Assembly (NCBI RefSeq): GCF_900087055.1 | Contig: NZ_LT575468.1 | Coordinates: 1,240,001-1,304,000, forward strand | Direction of reading: 5' to 3' | DNA: 64,000 nucleotides | Origin: Plesiomonas shigelloides | Lineage (GTDB): Bacteria; Pseudomonadota; Gammaproteobacteria; Enterobacterales; CAMTGL01 | In this document: positions 28,200 through 37,843 of the stretch, one piece after another | Numbering within the stretch: position 1 is the first letter of the stretch | Layout: each line of letters opens with the position of its first letter | Position numbers and translations under genes: made by a program | Notes under the pieces: model-generated | Told to the model about the DNA's origin: nothing | Seen by the model: the letters and a program-made list of their open reading frames with translations, nothing else | Database searches by the model: none

Positions 28200-28715
28200 T
28201 TAATCCTTAACCGCCCGGATGCTTTTTATCTGCCATGCCATTTGAGCATAGAATAAGGATTTGTGTAATACCGGATATTGATCCAACGGTAAAATTAACC
28301 ACAACGGTCCTTTATCCCGAATTCGCATTGGTTTGCCGTCTATTTCTGTCGCCAGTATCGGAGCATACGGGGAGAGGTCCGCGGGAGACAGTGTGATTTG
28401 GTAACCGTTGATTGCCTGAATTTCGATGCGCTGACTGTAAATACCGGCTTGTGCCAGCACTTGCGACAGCTTCGGCCCAGAAAAGGTATGGCGCTGCTCT
28501 GTCCACGGCGTACAGGTGCTGATGCTAAATTGCGGCATCGCGTTGAGCTGCGTCATGGATAATTGCGTCGTCTTTCCCTGCCCATTGGTGAGTTGCAGCA
28601 CGTGAGATGCGTAGGCAGGCTGAGTGACCGCCAGCGCGCTCAAGAGCAGCATGCTACATAAGCAAAAAGAGAAAGTGATCCGGCAACGGAGAGAACTGAC
28701 GCAGCGGTTGTCCAA
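28200..28715 (-). CDS. Periplasmic protein with oxidoreductase molybdopterin-binding-like fold (COG3915-like)
   Basis: This is a small exported protein upstream of, and almost touching, the GGDEF/EAL gene. I propose the TTG start at 28715, which has AAGGA 7 bases upstream and yields 171 residues with a signal peptide (core LCSMLLLSALAVT, cleavage near AYA-SHV). The frame is open 27 codons further. The mature part has the sulfite-oxidase-like pattern STCTPW near the N-terminus, then GPKLSQVLAQAG and RIRDKGPLWLILP. Whether it binds molybdopterin is uncertain; it may be a sensor partner of the GGDEF/EAL protein. Confidence 0.65.
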   Translation of the reverse strand: MDNRCVSSLRCRITFSFCLCSMLLLSALAVTQPAYASHVLQLTNGQGKTTQLSMTQLNAMPQFSISTCTPWTEQRHTFSGPKLSQVLAQAGIYSQRIEIQAINGYQITLSPADLSPYAPILATEIDGKPMRIRDKGPLWLILPLDQYPVLHKSLFYAQMAWQIKSIRAVKD

Positions 28716-29017
28716 AAGAACGATCCTTGTGTTATTTTTTATGATGTACAGAGCACAAATTTGAGTTGACGTTAATTTTAGGCAAAAAAGACACAAATAG
28801 AAACAATGCAGTCATTCGCAGGCTTACAATGCAACTTGCATAAATGCGCAATCAGGTTAACTTCTTGTATATCTGAAGGTCTGGCGGAAAATCGGCTCAA
28901 CAAAATCAATCAATCGATTGTGTTGAGGAGAAAAGCGACATCATCGGCGTGGTAAACCTGCTTATGGTGACACGGCGACTTCCGGCAGACAACAAAACAG
29001 TGAAAGGGTGACGGATT
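28716..29017. other. Divergent intergenic region upstream of the BI-1 gene
   Basis: About 300 bases without a supported gene. It holds the divergent promoters of the 28.2-28.7 kb gene and the BI-1 family gene. AATCAATCGATTG at about 28912 is a small dyad. No sigma70 hexamers could be assigned with confidence. Confidence 0.4.
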
Positions 29018-29722
29018 ATGTATCCAAATTCAAATGGTGCGCTCGTTGAACGAGCAAAAGGTGGTATCCAGGCGTATCTGGCACAAGTCTATGGATGGAT
29101 GACCTGTGGCTTGCTGTTAACTGCGTTTGTGGCGTGGTATGCGGCCAGCTCTCCAGCTGTCCTTAACTTTGTTTTCTCCAGTAACATCACGTTCTTCGGG
29201 CTGATTATCGCTCAGTTAGCACTGGTGTTTGTGCTCTCCGGTATGTTGCAGCGCTTAAGTGGCGCGATGGCAACCTCACTGTTCATGCTCTATTCGGCGC
29301 TGACCGGCTTGACCTTGTCCAGCATCTTTATCATGTATACCGCAAGCTCCATCGCCTCGACTTTCTTGGTGACTGCCGGTATGTTCGGAGCGATGAGCCT
29401 GTATGGTTACACCACTAAGCGTGATTTGAGCGGTTTTGGCAACATGCTGTTCATGGCGCTGATTGGTATCGTGCTGGCGTCACTGGTTAATATGTGGCTC
29501 AAGAGTGATACCTTGATGTGGGTGATCACCTACATTGGTGTGGTGCTGTTTGTCGGCTTAACTGCCTATGACACTCAGAAGCTGAAAATGATCGGGGAGC
29601 AGTTATCTGTTGACGATAAAGAGAACTTCCGTAAGTACTCCATTGTCGGTGCGCTGACCCTGTATCTGGACTTCATCAACCTGTTCTTAATGCTGCTGCG
29701 GATCATGGGCAACCGCCGCTAA
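29018..29722 (+). CDS. Bax inhibitor-1 (BI-1)/YccA family membrane protein
   Basis: This is an inner-membrane protein of the BI-1 family (YbhL/YccA group), 234 residues with seven predicted membrane segments and a charged C-terminus. Family marks include VYGWMTCGLLLTAFVAW, FVGLTAYDTQKLK and YLDFINLFLMLLRIMG with the conserved Asp. Some relatives conduct calcium ions and YccA guards FtsH substrates; the role here is unknown. AAAGGGTGACGG precedes the ATG. A terminator follows, so it is a single gene. Confidence 0.92.
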   Translation: MYPNSNGALVERAKGGIQAYLAQVYGWMTCGLLLTAFVAWYAASSPAVLNFVFSSNITFFGLIIAQLALVFVLSGMLQRLSGAMATSLFMLYSALTGLTLSSIFIMYTASSIASTFLVTAGMFGAMSLYGYTTKRDLSGFGNMLFMALIGIVLASLVNMWLKSDTLMWVITYIGVVLFVGLTAYDTQKLKMIGEQLSVDDKENFRKYSIVGALTLYLDFINLFLMLLRIMGNRR

Positions 29723-29761
29723 TACAGATTTTGAACACTCAGCACACATTCAGCATCATTG

Positions 29762-29790
29762 GCCCCGATTAATCTCGGGGCTTTAGTTTT
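29762..29790 (+). terminator. Terminator after the BI-1 gene
   Basis: GCCCCGA/TCGGGGC stem with loop TTAATC is followed by TTTAGTTTT. Confidence 0.8.
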
Positions 29791-29816
29791 ATTGGATAGT
29801 CATTATCCTTTATAAT
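29787..29816 (+). promoter_or_regulatory. Probable sigma70 promoter of the aspS operon
   Basis: An exact TATAAT is at 29811-29816 with TTTTAT about 18 bases upstream. This places transcription about 180 bases before aspS, giving a long leader. The leader contains GTTTACGGATG and TGTAAACGAG blocks that can pair (29859-29889). Confidence 0.5.
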
Positions 29817-30000
29817 ACTCGCCTTTTGTCAAAGGCCATAAGGTCGGTTGGTTTGCCTCGTTTACGGATGCCGATGTCTGTAAACGAGACAAACTCAGAG
29901 TTGGTACGAAAATTAAAAGCGAGTGATTTCGGCGAACATAACAGGCTGTAAAAACCTCACAGCGTCGGCATTGCTTCGTTTTACCAAAAGGATGTAAACC

Positions 30001-31770
30001 ATGCGCACCGTATATTGCGGACAATTAAATCGCACCCACGAAGGGCAAGAAGTGACCCTGTGTGGCTGGGTACACCGCCGTCGTGATTTGGGCGGCCTGA
30101 TCTTTATCGACATGCGTGACCGTGAAGGTGTTGTGCAGGTTTTCTTCGATCCGGATCATCAGGAAGCATTCCAGCAAGCCTCTGAGCTGCGTAATGAGTT
30201 TTGTATTCAGATTAAAGGTATTGTGCGCGCTCGTCCGGACAGCCAGATCAACAAAGATATGGCGACCGGGGAAGTGGAAGTCTTCGCCCAATCCCTGAAC
30301 ATCATCAACCGCGCTGAGCCTCTGCCGCTGGACTTTAACCAGACCAACACCGAAGAGCAGCGTCTGAAGTTCCGCTATCTGGATCTGCGTCGTCCAGAAA
30401 TGGCCAGCCGCCTGAAAATGCGTGCCAAAGTGACCAGCTTTGTTCGTCGCTTTATGGATGACAATGGCTTCCTCGACATCGAAACTCCGATGCTGACCAA
30501 AGCCACACCAGAAGGTGCGCGTGACTACTTGGTGCCAAGCCGTGTGCACAAAGGCAAATTCTATGCGCTGCCACAGTCGCCACAGCTGTTCAAACAGCTG
30601 CTGATGATGTCCGGCTTTGACCGTTACTATCAGATCGTGAAGTGCTTCCGCGACGAAGACTTGCGTGCTGACCGTCAGCCAGAATTTACCCAGATCGATG
30701 TGGAAACCTCCTTCATGAGTGCCGAGCAGGTGCGTGAAGTGATGGAGCGCATGGTGCGTGAGCTGTGGAAAGACGTGAAGGGGGTGGATTTTGCTCCGTT
30801 CCCAATCATGACTTGGGCCGAAGCTATGCGCCGTTTCGGCTCTGATAAGCCGGATCTGCGTAACCCACTGGAAATCGTTGATGTTGCTGATCTGGTAAAA
30901 GACGTTGATTTCAAAGTCTTCTCAGGCCCAGCCAACGATCCAAAAGGCCGCGTTGCAGCTATCTGCGTACCTAAGGGTGCCGAGATGAGCCGTAAAACCA
31001 TCGACGAATACACCCAGTTCGTGGGCGTATACGGCGCGAAAGGTATGGCATGGCTGAAAGTGAACGATCGCGCTGCCGGTCTGGAAGGCGTACAAAGCCC
31101 AATTGCAAAATTCCTGAACGCTGAAGTGTTGGAAGGCATTCTGAGCCGTACTGGCGCGCAGAGCGGCGATATCGTTCTGTTCGGTGCTGACAGCTGGAAA
31201 GTGGTAACTGATGCACTGGGCGCACTGCGTATCAAACTGGGCCGTGATTTCGGTCTGACTGATCTGCAAGGTTGGGCGCCACTGTGGGTTATCGACTTCC
31301 CAATGTTTGAAGAAGATGACGAAGGTGGTTTGGCTGCTATGCACCATCCATTCACCTCGCCACGTGACATGAGCCCTGCAGAGCTGAAAGCGAACCCTCT
31401 GACTGCGACAGCGAACGCGTATGACATGGTCATCAACGGCTACGAAGTGGGCGGCGGTTCTGTGCGTATTTACAGCAGCGAAATGCAGCAAACTGTATTT
31501 GGCATTCTGGGGATCAACGAACAAGAACAGCGTGAGAAGTTTGGCTTCCTGCTGGATGCGCTGAAGTTCGGTACGCCTCCACATGCGGGTCTGGCTTTTG
31601 GTCTGGATCGTCTGGTGATGCTGATCACCGGTACTGACAACATCCGTGATGTTATCGCCTTCCCGAAAACCACAGCTGCCGCCTGTTTGATGACCGAAGC
31701 GCCAAGCTTTGCCAATCCAGCAGCACTGGCTGAACTCTCTATTGATGTTGTAAAAAACATCAAGGAGTGA
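30001..31770 (+). CDS. aspS: Aspartyl-tRNA synthetase
   Basis: AspS is a class IIb synthetase that charges tRNA-Asp. The 589-residue product has the bacterial length. The N-terminal OB-fold anticodon domain (1-105) starts [20 protein letters not shown]. Motif 2 lies in [18 protein letters not shown] and motif 3 in [15 protein letters not shown]. The bacterial GAD insertion domain lies at about 290-410. AAAAGGATG precedes the ATG. It leads the group aspS-nudB-yebC-ruvC, as in E. coli. Confidence 0.97.
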   Translation: MRTVYCGQLNRTHEGQEVTLCGWVHRRRDLGGLIFIDMRDREGVVQVFFDPDHQEAFQQASELRNEFCIQIKGIVRARPDSQINKDMATGEVEVFAQSLNIINRAEPLPLDFNQTNTEEQRLKFRYLDLRRPEMASRLKMRAKVTSFVRRFMDDNGFLDIETPMLTKATPEGARDYLVPSRVHKGKFYALPQSPQLFKQLLMMSGFDRYYQIVKCFRDEDLRADRQPEFTQIDVETSFMSAEQVREVMERMVRELWKDVKGVDFAPFPIMTWAEAMRRFGSDKPDLRNPLEIVDVADLVKDVDFKVFSGPANDPKGRVAAICVPKGAEMSRKTIDEYTQFVGVYGAKGMAWLKVNDRAAGLEGVQSPIAKFLNAEVLEGILSRTGAQSGDIVLFGADSWKVVTDALGALRIKLGRDFGLTDLQGWAPLWVIDFPMFEEDDEGGLAAMHHPFTSPRDMSPAELKANPLTATANAYDMVINGYEVGGGSVRIYSSEMQQTVFGILGINEQEQREKFGFLLDALKFGTPPHAGLAFGLDRLVMLITGTDNIRDVIAFPKTTAAACLMTEAPSFANPAALAELSIDVVKNIKE

Positions 31771-31772
31771 TC

Positions 31773-32213
31773 ATGAAGTTTAAGCGCCCGGAATCGGTAC
31801 TGGTAGTCATTTATTGTTCCCAAACCGGACGGGTGCTTATGCTGCAGCGCAAAGACCACCAGGCTTACTGGCAGTCCGTCACCGGAAGTCTAGAGGCTAA
31901 CGAAACGCCGCAGCAAACTGCACTGCGTGAAGTCAGGGAAGAAGTGGGTATCGATATACAGGCCGAAGGATTAACGCTGACCGATGTCCAACGCTGTGTG
32001 GAATTTGAGCTTTTTGAGCATTTACGCCACCGTTACGCACCCGGTGTGACCCACAATCAGGAGCACTGGTTTATTCTGGCTTTGCCAGAAGAGCGTGAGG
32101 TGGTCATTTCGGAACATCTTGCCTACCACTGGTTACCAGCCGCTGAGGCGGCCGCACTAACCCGCTCATGGAGCAACCGGCAGGCAATTGAAGAGTTCGT
32201 AATTGGGTGCTGA
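31773..32213 (+). CDS. nudB: Dihydroneopterin triphosphate diphosphatase NudB (Nudix)
   Basis: NudB removes pyrophosphate from dihydroneopterin triphosphate in folate synthesis and also hydrolyses dATP. The 146-residue product carries the Nudix box [20 protein letters not shown] followed by VG. The ATG at 31773 has AAGGAG 5 bases upstream and lies 2 bases after the aspS stop. An in-frame GTG two codons earlier overlaps that ribosome site and is rejected. It is downstream of aspS and upstream of yebC, as in E. coli. Confidence 0.94.
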   Translation: MKFKRPESVLVVIYCSQTGRVLMLQRKDHQAYWQSVTGSLEANETPQQTALREVREEVGIDIQAEGLTLTDVQRCVEFELFEHLRHRYAPGVTHNQEHWFILALPEEREVVISEHLAYHWLPAAEAAALTRSWSNRQAIEEFVIGC

Positions 32214-32268
32214 CGCTGGTCAATCCGACTGGTATTTGCACCAACATAAGATTAAAGCGGAGATTGTT

Positions 32269-33012
32269 ATGGCAGGTCATAGTAAATGGGCCAACATTAA
32301 GCACCGTAAGGCAGCACAAGATGCCAAGCGTGGCAAGATTTTTACCAAGCTGATTCGTGAGCTGGTGGTCGCAGCAAAAATGGGTGGCGGCGATGTTGCT
32401 AGCAACCCGCGTCTGCGCGCTGCAGTGGATAAAGCACTGTCCAATAACATGACCCGCGATACGGTCAACCGTGCCATTGCCCGCGGTGTGGGTGGTGACG
32501 ACGATAGCAACATGGAAACCATCGTATACGAAGGTTACGGTCCAGGCGGCACTGCTGTTATGGTTGAATGTCTGAGTGACAACCGTAACCGTACCGTATC
32601 TGAAGTTCGTCACGCGTTCACTAAGAGCGGTGGTAACTTGGGTACTGATGGTTCCGTATCTTACCTGTTTACCAAAAAAGGCGTGATCTCTTACCCAGCG
32701 GGTCTGGATGAAGATACCGTGATGGAAGCAGCACTGGAAGCCGGTGCCGATGACGTTGTTGTGAACGATGACGGCTCTATCGACGTATTCACCAGCCCTG
32801 AAGATTTCGGTAGCGTGAAAGATGCGCTGGATGCGGCCGGTCTGGAAGCAGAAATGGCAGAAGTATCTCTGATCCCATCCACCAAAGCTGAGCTGGATCT
32901 GGAAACTGCACCTAAGTTGCTGCGTCTGATCGACATGCTGGAAGACTGCGACGACGTGCAGGAAGTGTATCACAACGGTGATATCTCCGACGAAGTGGCT
33001 GATCAGCTGTAA
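32269..33012 (+). CDS. yebC: YebC/TACO1 family protein
   Basis: This is a conserved protein of the YebC family. Recent work links family members to translation of proline-rich stretches; older work calls them transcriptional regulators. The 247-residue product begins [20 protein letters not shown], the universal family start, which fixes the start at 32269 although the frame opens 22 codons earlier. The acidic face ([25 protein letters not shown]) is conserved. It lies 3 bases before ruvC. Confidence 0.96.
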   Translation: MAGHSKWANIKHRKAAQDAKRGKIFTKLIRELVVAAKMGGGDVASNPRLRAAVDKALSNNMTRDTVNRAIARGVGGDDDSNMETIVYEGYGPGGTAVMVECLSDNRNRTVSEVRHAFTKSGGNLGTDGSVSYLFTKKGVISYPAGLDEDTVMEAALEAGADDVVVNDDGSIDVFTSPEDFGSVKDALDAAGLEAEMAEVSLIPSTKAELDLETAPKLLRLIDMLEDCDDVQEVYHNGDISDEVADQL

Positions 33013-33015
33013 TCA

Positions 33016-33537
33016 ATGTCGATCATTTTGGGGATCGACCCCGGCTCGCGGATCACCGGTTATGGCGTGATCCGCCAGCAGGGCAGACATCTGGAGTATC
33101 TGGGCAGCGGTTGTATTCGCACGGCAGTCGATGATTTACCGAATCGTCTGCGACTGGTGTATGCCGGTGTTTGCGAAATCATTACCCAGTTTCGCCCAGA
33201 TGTGTTTGCCATTGAACAGGTTTTCATGGCGCGCAATGCCGATTCAGCGTTAAAGCTCGGTCAGGCACGCGGCGCGGCAATCGTTGCTGCGGTTAACCAT
33301 GATTTGCCGGTGTTCGAATATGCCGCACGGCAGGTTAAACAGACAGTCGTCGGTACAGGTGCTGCCGAGAAAGTTCAGGTGCAGCACATGGTTAAGACGA
33401 TCCTCAAACTGCCGGGTAGCCCGCAGGCAGATGCGGCGGATGCGCTGGCGATCGCCATGACGCATGCGCAGATTTGTCAGCATGCCATCAAGCAGCGAGA
33501 TCCGCGCTTGCAAATCACGCAAGGGCGTTTTCGTTAA
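33016..33537 (+). CDS. ruvC: Holliday junction endonuclease RuvC
   Basis: RuvC resolves Holliday junctions during recombinational repair as a dimeric, Mg-dependent nuclease. The 173-residue product has the acidic active site: Asp7 in [13 protein letters not shown], Glu in [11 protein letters not shown] at about 66, and the [12 protein letters not shown] block at about 138-149. It starts 3 bases after yebC. Unlike a simple ruvCAB operon, a hairpin with a short T run lies between ruvC and ruvA, as in E. coli where ruvC is apart from ruvAB. Confidence 0.96.
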   Translation: MSIILGIDPGSRITGYGVIRQQGRHLEYLGSGCIRTAVDDLPNRLRLVYAGVCEIITQFRPDVFAIEQVFMARNADSALKLGQARGAAIVAAVNHDLPVFEYAARQVKQTVVGTGAAEKVQVQHMVKTILKLPGSPQADAADALAIAMTHAQICQHAIKQRDPRLQITQGRFR

Positions 33538-33557
33538 CCCGTCGCGGTAACCTTTAT

Positions 33558-33588
33558 AAAAGGCTGGATATTCATCCAGCCTTTTCGT
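33558..33588 (+). terminator. Terminator between ruvC and ruvA
   Basis: A perfect 12-bp stem AAAAGGCTGGAT/ATCCAGCCTTTT with loop ATTC ends in CTTTTCGTT. It should separate the aspS-ruvC and ruvAB transcripts at least partly. Confidence 0.75.
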
Positions 33589-33634
33589 TATTCTATGCCG
33601 TATCGCAGCAACAACAGATAACAAGGGGATAAGC

Positions 33635-34258
33635 GTGATAGGACGTTTACGTGGCTTGGTTGTGGAAAAACAACCTCCGGAAGTACTGCTGGATGTTAAC
33701 GGTGTGGGTTATGAAATCCAGCTGCCGATGACCTGCTTCTACGATTTGCCGGATATCGGCCAAGAAGCGATCATCTTTACTCACTTTGTGGTGCGTGAAG
33801 ATGCCCAGTTGCTGTTCGGTTTCAATAACAAGCAAGAGCGCGCCTTGTTCCGTGAGCTGCTGAAAACCAATGGCGTCGGACCAAAATTGGCGTTGGCCAT
33901 TTTATCTGGTATGTCTGCCGCGCAGTTTGTTGGCGCAGTAGAGCGCGAAGACATCAGTACACTGGTAAAATTACCGGGTGTGGGCAAGAAAACGGCCGAG
34001 CGTTTGATCGTCGAAATGAAAGATCGCTTCAAAGGCATGGCGACCTTCGATCTCTTTACCCCTGCCGATGATTTGGCCGGTGCGGTGGCGCAATCGGCGC
34101 AAGTGGTTAAGCAAGCCGATGTGGAAGAAGAAGCCGCGTCAGCACTGGTGGCTTTGGGCTATAAGCCGCAAGAAGCTAGCCGCATGATCAGCAAAGTGGC
34201 CACCGAAGGTGCCGATTGCGAAACCCTGATCCGTAATGCTTTGCGTGCGGCACTCTAA
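33635..34258 (+). CDS. ruvA: Holliday junction branch migration protein RuvA
   Basis: RuvA is the tetrameric DNA-binding subunit that targets RuvB motors to junctions. The 207-residue product has domain I ([20 protein letters not shown]), helix-hairpin-helix domain II ([27 protein letters not shown]) and the flexible C-terminal domain III ([13 protein letters not shown]). The GTG start has AAGGGG 6 bases upstream. Its ribosome site lies after the ruvC terminator, so ruvAB should have their own promoter; in E. coli ruvAB is SOS-controlled. I saw no clear LexA box here. Confidence 0.96.
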   Translation: MIGRLRGLVVEKQPPEVLLDVNGVGYEIQLPMTCFYDLPDIGQEAIIFTHFVVREDAQLLFGFNNKQERALFRELLKTNGVGPKLALAILSGMSAAQFVGAVEREDISTLVKLPGVGKKTAERLIVEMKDRFKGMATFDLFTPADDLAGAVAQSAQVVKQADVEEEAASALVALGYKPQEASRMISKVATEGADCETLIRNALRAAL

Positions 34259-34330
34259 AGTAGCGTGGCAAAACAGATAAACCGATTAACTCCCAGTGAC
34301 CATCAAACAGCGTACAACAAAGGCTAACGG

Positions 34331-35344
34331 ATGATAGAAGCAGACCGCCTGATTTCCCCTGTGCAGACCGTTCGTGAAGAAGAGGTCATTGACCGTGCGA
34401 TTCGGCCACGATTACTGAATGAATACGTCGGTCAGGACCATGTACGGGCGCAAATGGAAATATTCATTCAGGCGGCGCGTATGCGTGCCGATGCGCTGGA
34501 TCACGTGTTGATTTTTGGCCCTCCCGGGTTGGGCAAAACTACGCTGGCTAACATCATCGCCAACGAAATGGGCGTGAGTATCCGCACGACCTCTGGCCCG
34601 GTACTGGAAAAGGCCGGTGATTTGGCGGCCATGCTAACCAACCTTGAGCCGCATGATGTGCTGTTTATCGATGAAATCCATCGCCTGTCACCGGCTGTTG
34701 AAGAAGTGCTCTATCCAGCGATGGAAGATTATCAGCTGGATATCATGATCGGGGAGGGGCCTGCGGCGCGCTCAATTAAATTAGACTTGCCGCCGTTTAC
34801 CTTAATTGGTGCCACTACTCGAGCAGGCTCACTGACATCACCGCTACGCGATCGTTTTGGCATTGTGCAGCGTCTGGAGTTTTACAAGGTCGAAGATCTA
34901 ACCGATATCGTGCGTCGCAGTGCGCGTTGCCTTGGTTTGAATATGCAAGCAGAAGCGGCGCTGGAAGTAGCGCGCCGTTCACGTGGTACACCACGGATTG
35001 CGAACCGTCTTTTGCGTCGAGTGCGTGATTTTGCGGAAGTGAAAGGGTGCGGTGATATCGAGCTGGATGTGGCCGGTCGTGCTCTCGATATGCTGGACGT
35101 CGACACCGAAGGCTTTGATTTTATGGATCGCAAACTGCTGCTGGCGGTGATTGATAAGTTTATGGGCGGTCCGGTTGGTCTGGATAACCTCGCAGCAGCG
35201 ATCGGTGAAGAGCGTGACACGATTGAAGATGTGTTGGAGCCGTATCTGATTCAGCAGGGCTTTTTACAGCGCACGCCACGCGGGCGTATTGCTACACAAC
35301 GTGCTTATCAGCATTTTGGTTTAGAAAAACCAAGCGATCAATAA
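34331..35344 (+). CDS. ruvB: Holliday junction helicase RuvB
   Basis: RuvB is the AAA+ motor that drives branch migration. The 337-residue product shows [14 protein letters not shown] near the start, Walker [11 protein letters not shown] at about 60, Walker [11 protein letters not shown] at about 110, sensor [19 protein letters not shown] and the C-terminal winged helix ending [17 protein letters not shown]. It lies 72 bases after ruvA and is followed by a bidirectional terminator. Confidence 0.97.
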   Translation: MIEADRLISPVQTVREEEVIDRAIRPRLLNEYVGQDHVRAQMEIFIQAARMRADALDHVLIFGPPGLGKTTLANIIANEMGVSIRTTSGPVLEKAGDLAAMLTNLEPHDVLFIDEIHRLSPAVEEVLYPAMEDYQLDIMIGEGPAARSIKLDLPPFTLIGATTRAGSLTSPLRDRFGIVQRLEFYKVEDLTDIVRRSARCLGLNMQAEAALEVARRSRGTPRIANRLLRRVRDFAEVKGCGDIELDVAGRALDMLDVDTEGFDFMDRKLLLAVIDKFMGGPVGLDNLAAAIGEERDTIEDVLEPYLIQQGFLQRTPRGRIATQRAYQHFGLEKPSDQ

Positions 35345-35387
35345 GTTAGAGTTCAATAAGCGTTTCGTTATTCCTTTCCCCTAAAAC

Positions 35388-35414
35388 AAAAGGCCCGGAT
35401 TATCCGGGCCTTTT
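35388..35414. terminator. Bidirectional terminator after ruvB, also serving the small minus-strand gene
   Basis: AAAAGGCCCGGA pairs with TCCGGGCCTTTT over a 3-base loop, with A and T tracts on both sides. It lies 43 bases after the ruvB stop and 20 bases beyond the stop of the 26-codon minus-strand frame. Confidence 0.92.
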
Positions 35415-35434
35415 GCTATCAATTAACTAATCAC

Positions 35435-35515
35435 TTATTTGTTTTGCATCATAAACAAGTCACTGAATAATTTGGTGTAAGTTTTTGCGAACTTGTTAAA
35501 TAATGTGGTGCGCAT
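35435..35515 (-). CDS. Probable 26-residue small protein
   Basis: This short frame encodes a basic, amphipathic peptide beginning MRTTLFNKFAKTY and ending MMQNK. It is supported by three signals. GGAG lies 5 bases before the ATG, a consensus TATAAT lies about 80 bases upstream at 35595-35600, and a strong terminator lies 20 bases after the stop. This would give a transcript of about 200 bases holding little else. Two tiny frames (5 and 6 codons) precede it in the same leader. I do not recognise a family. It may instead be the coding part of a dual-function small RNA. Confidence 0.6.
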   Translation of the reverse strand: MRTTLFNKFAKTYTKLFSDLFMMQNK

Positions 35516-35594
35516 ATCTGCTCCGCAGTGATGATGGTCAAATTTTTTAGATTGCGGCAGGCTTCATTGTCACTGCCTCAATTTCATGGCGCAA

Positions 35595-35600
35595 ATTATA
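35595..35600 (-). promoter_or_regulatory. Candidate -10 element for the 26-codon gene
   Basis: An exact TATAAT on the minus strand with TGCA just upstream; the -35 region (TTCTGT at 17 bases) is poor. Predicted start of transcription is near 35588. Confidence 0.45.
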
Positions 35601-35840
35601 TGCAGGTCGGAATAAAAACAGAAACGACAAAAACTAAGGGATTTGCATTAGATTAAGTAATGTCATGTTGTGACGATGTTCAGATATATCAAACTGTATC
35701 AATTTCAATGTGCTTTTTATGTAAAGCGCAATGTTAAATAACGGTGTGTTATTTGCCATGGGCAATATGCATGCCGATGGGTGCTAGATGGGGAAAAAGA
35801 ATAATTATCATTGCATGCTGTAGAAAAGTGTCATAACCCT

Positions 35841-35864
35841 GAATTAATTAAACAATGCATTAAC
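35841..35864 (-). promoter_or_regulatory. ArcA-like box upstream of cydA
   Basis: On the minus strand GTTAATGCATT and GTTTAATTAAT are direct repeats with 11-base spacing, the ArcA pattern (GTTAA-N6-GTTAA). ArcA activates cydAB in E. coli at low oxygen. Confidence 0.45.
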
Positions 35865-35889
35865 ATATTTTGCTTTATTTTATCCGTAA

Positions 35890-35903
35890 TTGAGCTGCAT
35901 CAA
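35890..35903 (+). promoter_or_regulatory. FNR-like box upstream of cydA (distal)
   Basis: TTGAG-CTGC-ATCAA differs from the FNR consensus TTGAT-N4-ATCAA at one position. It is 43 bases from the better box at 35933. Confidence 0.5.
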
Positions 35904-35932
35904 TTTTCGTTTGCGAGTATTATTTAATGGTA

Positions 35933-35946
35933 TTGATGGTGATCAA
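35933..35946 (+). promoter_or_regulatory. FNR box upstream of cydA (perfect match)
   Basis: TTGAT-GGTG-ATCAA matches the FNR consensus exactly. Two FNR sites spaced about four helical turns apart fit anaerobic repression of cydAB as in E. coli. Confidence 0.7.
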
Positions 35947-36151
35947 TTTTTGCCGTCTCGTCAGCGAAAAAATAGATTGATCTGACAGCAAAAAATATAA
36001 CTTGAATCACTAAAAAACTTATTCCGTATAAGGGATTAGAGGCGTAATATTTAGTCAGCCTGTCATTTAGGTTGCTGTTATGTGATGACTTCGTTCATAA
36101 AATGAGTGCGTAACTTTTTATGAACGCAGAAATTGAATAGTCTGGGGCTCA

Positions 36152-36184
36152 TATATCGTTACACCCCGTGGTGGTAACGATATA
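36152..36184 (+). promoter_or_regulatory. Stable stem-loop in the cydA leader
   Basis: TATATCGTTACACC pairs with GGTGGTAACGATATA (14 bp, one bulged G) around a CCGT loop, 70-100 bases before cydA. There is no T run, so it is not a terminator. It may stabilise or regulate the cyd message, or be an operator dyad. Confidence 0.5.
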
Positions 36185-36253
36185 CAAAACGATCTTGGCA
36201 ACGGAGTTGAGGGTCGAGAGTCGGAGTCTTCCTGCAAGAAGCAAGGAGTCGTG

Positions 36254-37828
36254 ATGTTAGATGTCGTTGAACTATCAAGATTGCAGTTTGCACTAACTGC
36301 AATGTATCACTTCCTGTTTGTTCCACTCACATTGGGCATGTCATTTTTGCTTGCCATAATGGAGTCGGTCTATGTCATGACCAACAAACAGATTTACAAA
36401 GATATGACCAAATTCTGGGGCAAGTTGTTTGGTATCAACTTTGCTCTGGGGGTAGCTACCGGTCTGACCATGGAGTTCCAATTCGGGACTAACTGGTCTT
36501 ATTATTCCCACTATGTAGGGGATATCTTCGGTGCGCCTCTGGCGATTGAAGGCCTGATGGCTTTCTTCCTGGAGTCTACCTTTGTTGGTATGTTCTTCTT
36601 TGGCTGGGATCGCCTGTCTAAACGTCAGCACCTGATGGTGACATGGTTGACAGCGATTGGTACCAACATGTCCGCACTGTGGATCTTGGTTGCCAACGGC
36701 TGGATGCAGAACCCAGTAGGAGCCGAATTTAACTTTGAAACCATGCGTATGGAGATGGTCAGCTTCGCTGAGCTGGTGATGAACCCCGTTGCGCAGGTTA
36801 AATTCGTTCACACTGTGGCTGCCGGTTATGTTGCAGGTTCCATGTTCGTACTGGGTATCAGTGCTTACTACCTGCTGAAAAAGCGTGATATTCCATTTGC
36901 GCGCCGCTCGTTTGCGATTGCTGCCAGCTTTGGTATGGCCTCTATCCTGTCTGTAATGGTACTGGGTGATGAGTCAGGCTATGAGCTGGGTGATGTGCAG
37001 AAAGTGAAGTTGGCGGCTATCGAGTCCGAGTGGGAGACTCAGCCACCTCCAGCATCCTTTACCCTGTTCGGTATTCCGAATCAGGAAGAGATGCGTACTG
37101 ACTTTGCTATCAAGATCCCGTATGCGCTGGGTCTGATTGCCACGCGCTCACTGGACACGCCGGTAATTGGTCTGCGCGATCTGCTGAAAGAGCACGAAGT
37201 TCGCATTCGTAACGGTATGGTGGCTTACGATCTGCTGCAAAAACTGCGTAATGGCCAAGATACCCCGGAAATTCGTGCGCAGTTTGATGCCGCGAAGAAA
37301 GATCTGGGTTATGGCCTGCTGCTGACTCGCTATACCAGCGATGTTGCCAACGCGACCGAAGCACAGATCCAACTGGCGGTAAAAGATTCTATTCCGCAAG
37401 TGGCGCCTCTGTTCTTCAGCTTCCGTATCATGGTGGGTGTGGGCTTTGTGCTGCTGTTCATCATCGGTATGGCGTTCTTCCAGACTTGCCGTCATAAGAT
37501 TGAGCAAAAACCATGGCTGCTCAAATTGGCACTGTGGGGTATCCCACTGCCATGGATCGCCATCGAAGCTGGCTGGTTCGTTGCTGAGTACGGTCGTCAA
37601 CCATGGGCGGTGGGTGAGATCCTGCCTGTCACCTCGGCAGCCTCTGCCATCGGTGCCAGCGATGTGATCTTCTCCATGCTGCTGATCTGTGGTCTGTATA
37701 CTCTGTTCCTGATTGCAGAAATGTACCTGATGTTCAAGTTTGCCCGTCTGGGCCCAAGCAGCCTGAAAACTGGCCGCTATCACTTCGAACAGACCCGTGC
37801 ACCAGTCGCAGAAGATGCCAAGGCATAA
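36254..37828 (+). CDS. cydA: Cytochrome bd-I ubiquinol oxidase subunit I
   Basis: CydA is the heme-bearing subunit of cytochrome bd oxidase, which reduces oxygen to water with quinol at high oxygen affinity. The 524-residue product closely follows E. coli CydA. His19 (heme b595 ligand) is in AMYHFLF, the quinol-binding Q loop is long, and GRQPW lies in [13 protein letters not shown] chose the ATG at 36254, which has AAGGAG 5 bases upstream, over the GTG at 36251. It heads cydA-cydB-cydX-ybgE with the FNR and ArcA-like boxes described upstream. Confidence 0.97.
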   Translation: MLDVVELSRLQFALTAMYHFLFVPLTLGMSFLLAIMESVYVMTNKQIYKDMTKFWGKLFGINFALGVATGLTMEFQFGTNWSYYSHYVGDIFGAPLAIEGLMAFFLESTFVGMFFFGWDRLSKRQHLMVTWLTAIGTNMSALWILVANGWMQNPVGAEFNFETMRMEMVSFAELVMNPVAQVKFVHTVAAGYVAGSMFVLGISAYYLLKKRDIPFARRSFAIAASFGMASILSVMVLGDESGYELGDVQKVKLAAIESEWETQPPPASFTLFGIPNQEEMRTDFAIKIPYALGLIATRSLDTPVIGLRDLLKEHEVRIRNGMVAYDLLQKLRNGQDTPEIRAQFDAAKKDLGYGLLLTRYTSDVANATEAQIQLAVKDSIPQVAPLFFSFRIMVGVGFVLLFIIGMAFFQTCRHKIEQKPWLLKLALWGIPLPWIAIEAGWFVAEYGRQPWAVGEILPVTSAASAIGASDVIFSMLLICGLYTLFLIAEMYLMFKFARLGPSSLKTGRYHFEQTRAPVAEDAKA

Positions 37829-37843
37829 GCAGGAGCCTGAAAC

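Noticed and set aside
35798-35815. Fur-box-like AATAATTATCATTGC in the cyd leader
   Set aside because: Hexamer phasing does not fit the Fur consensus; A/T-rich background explains it.
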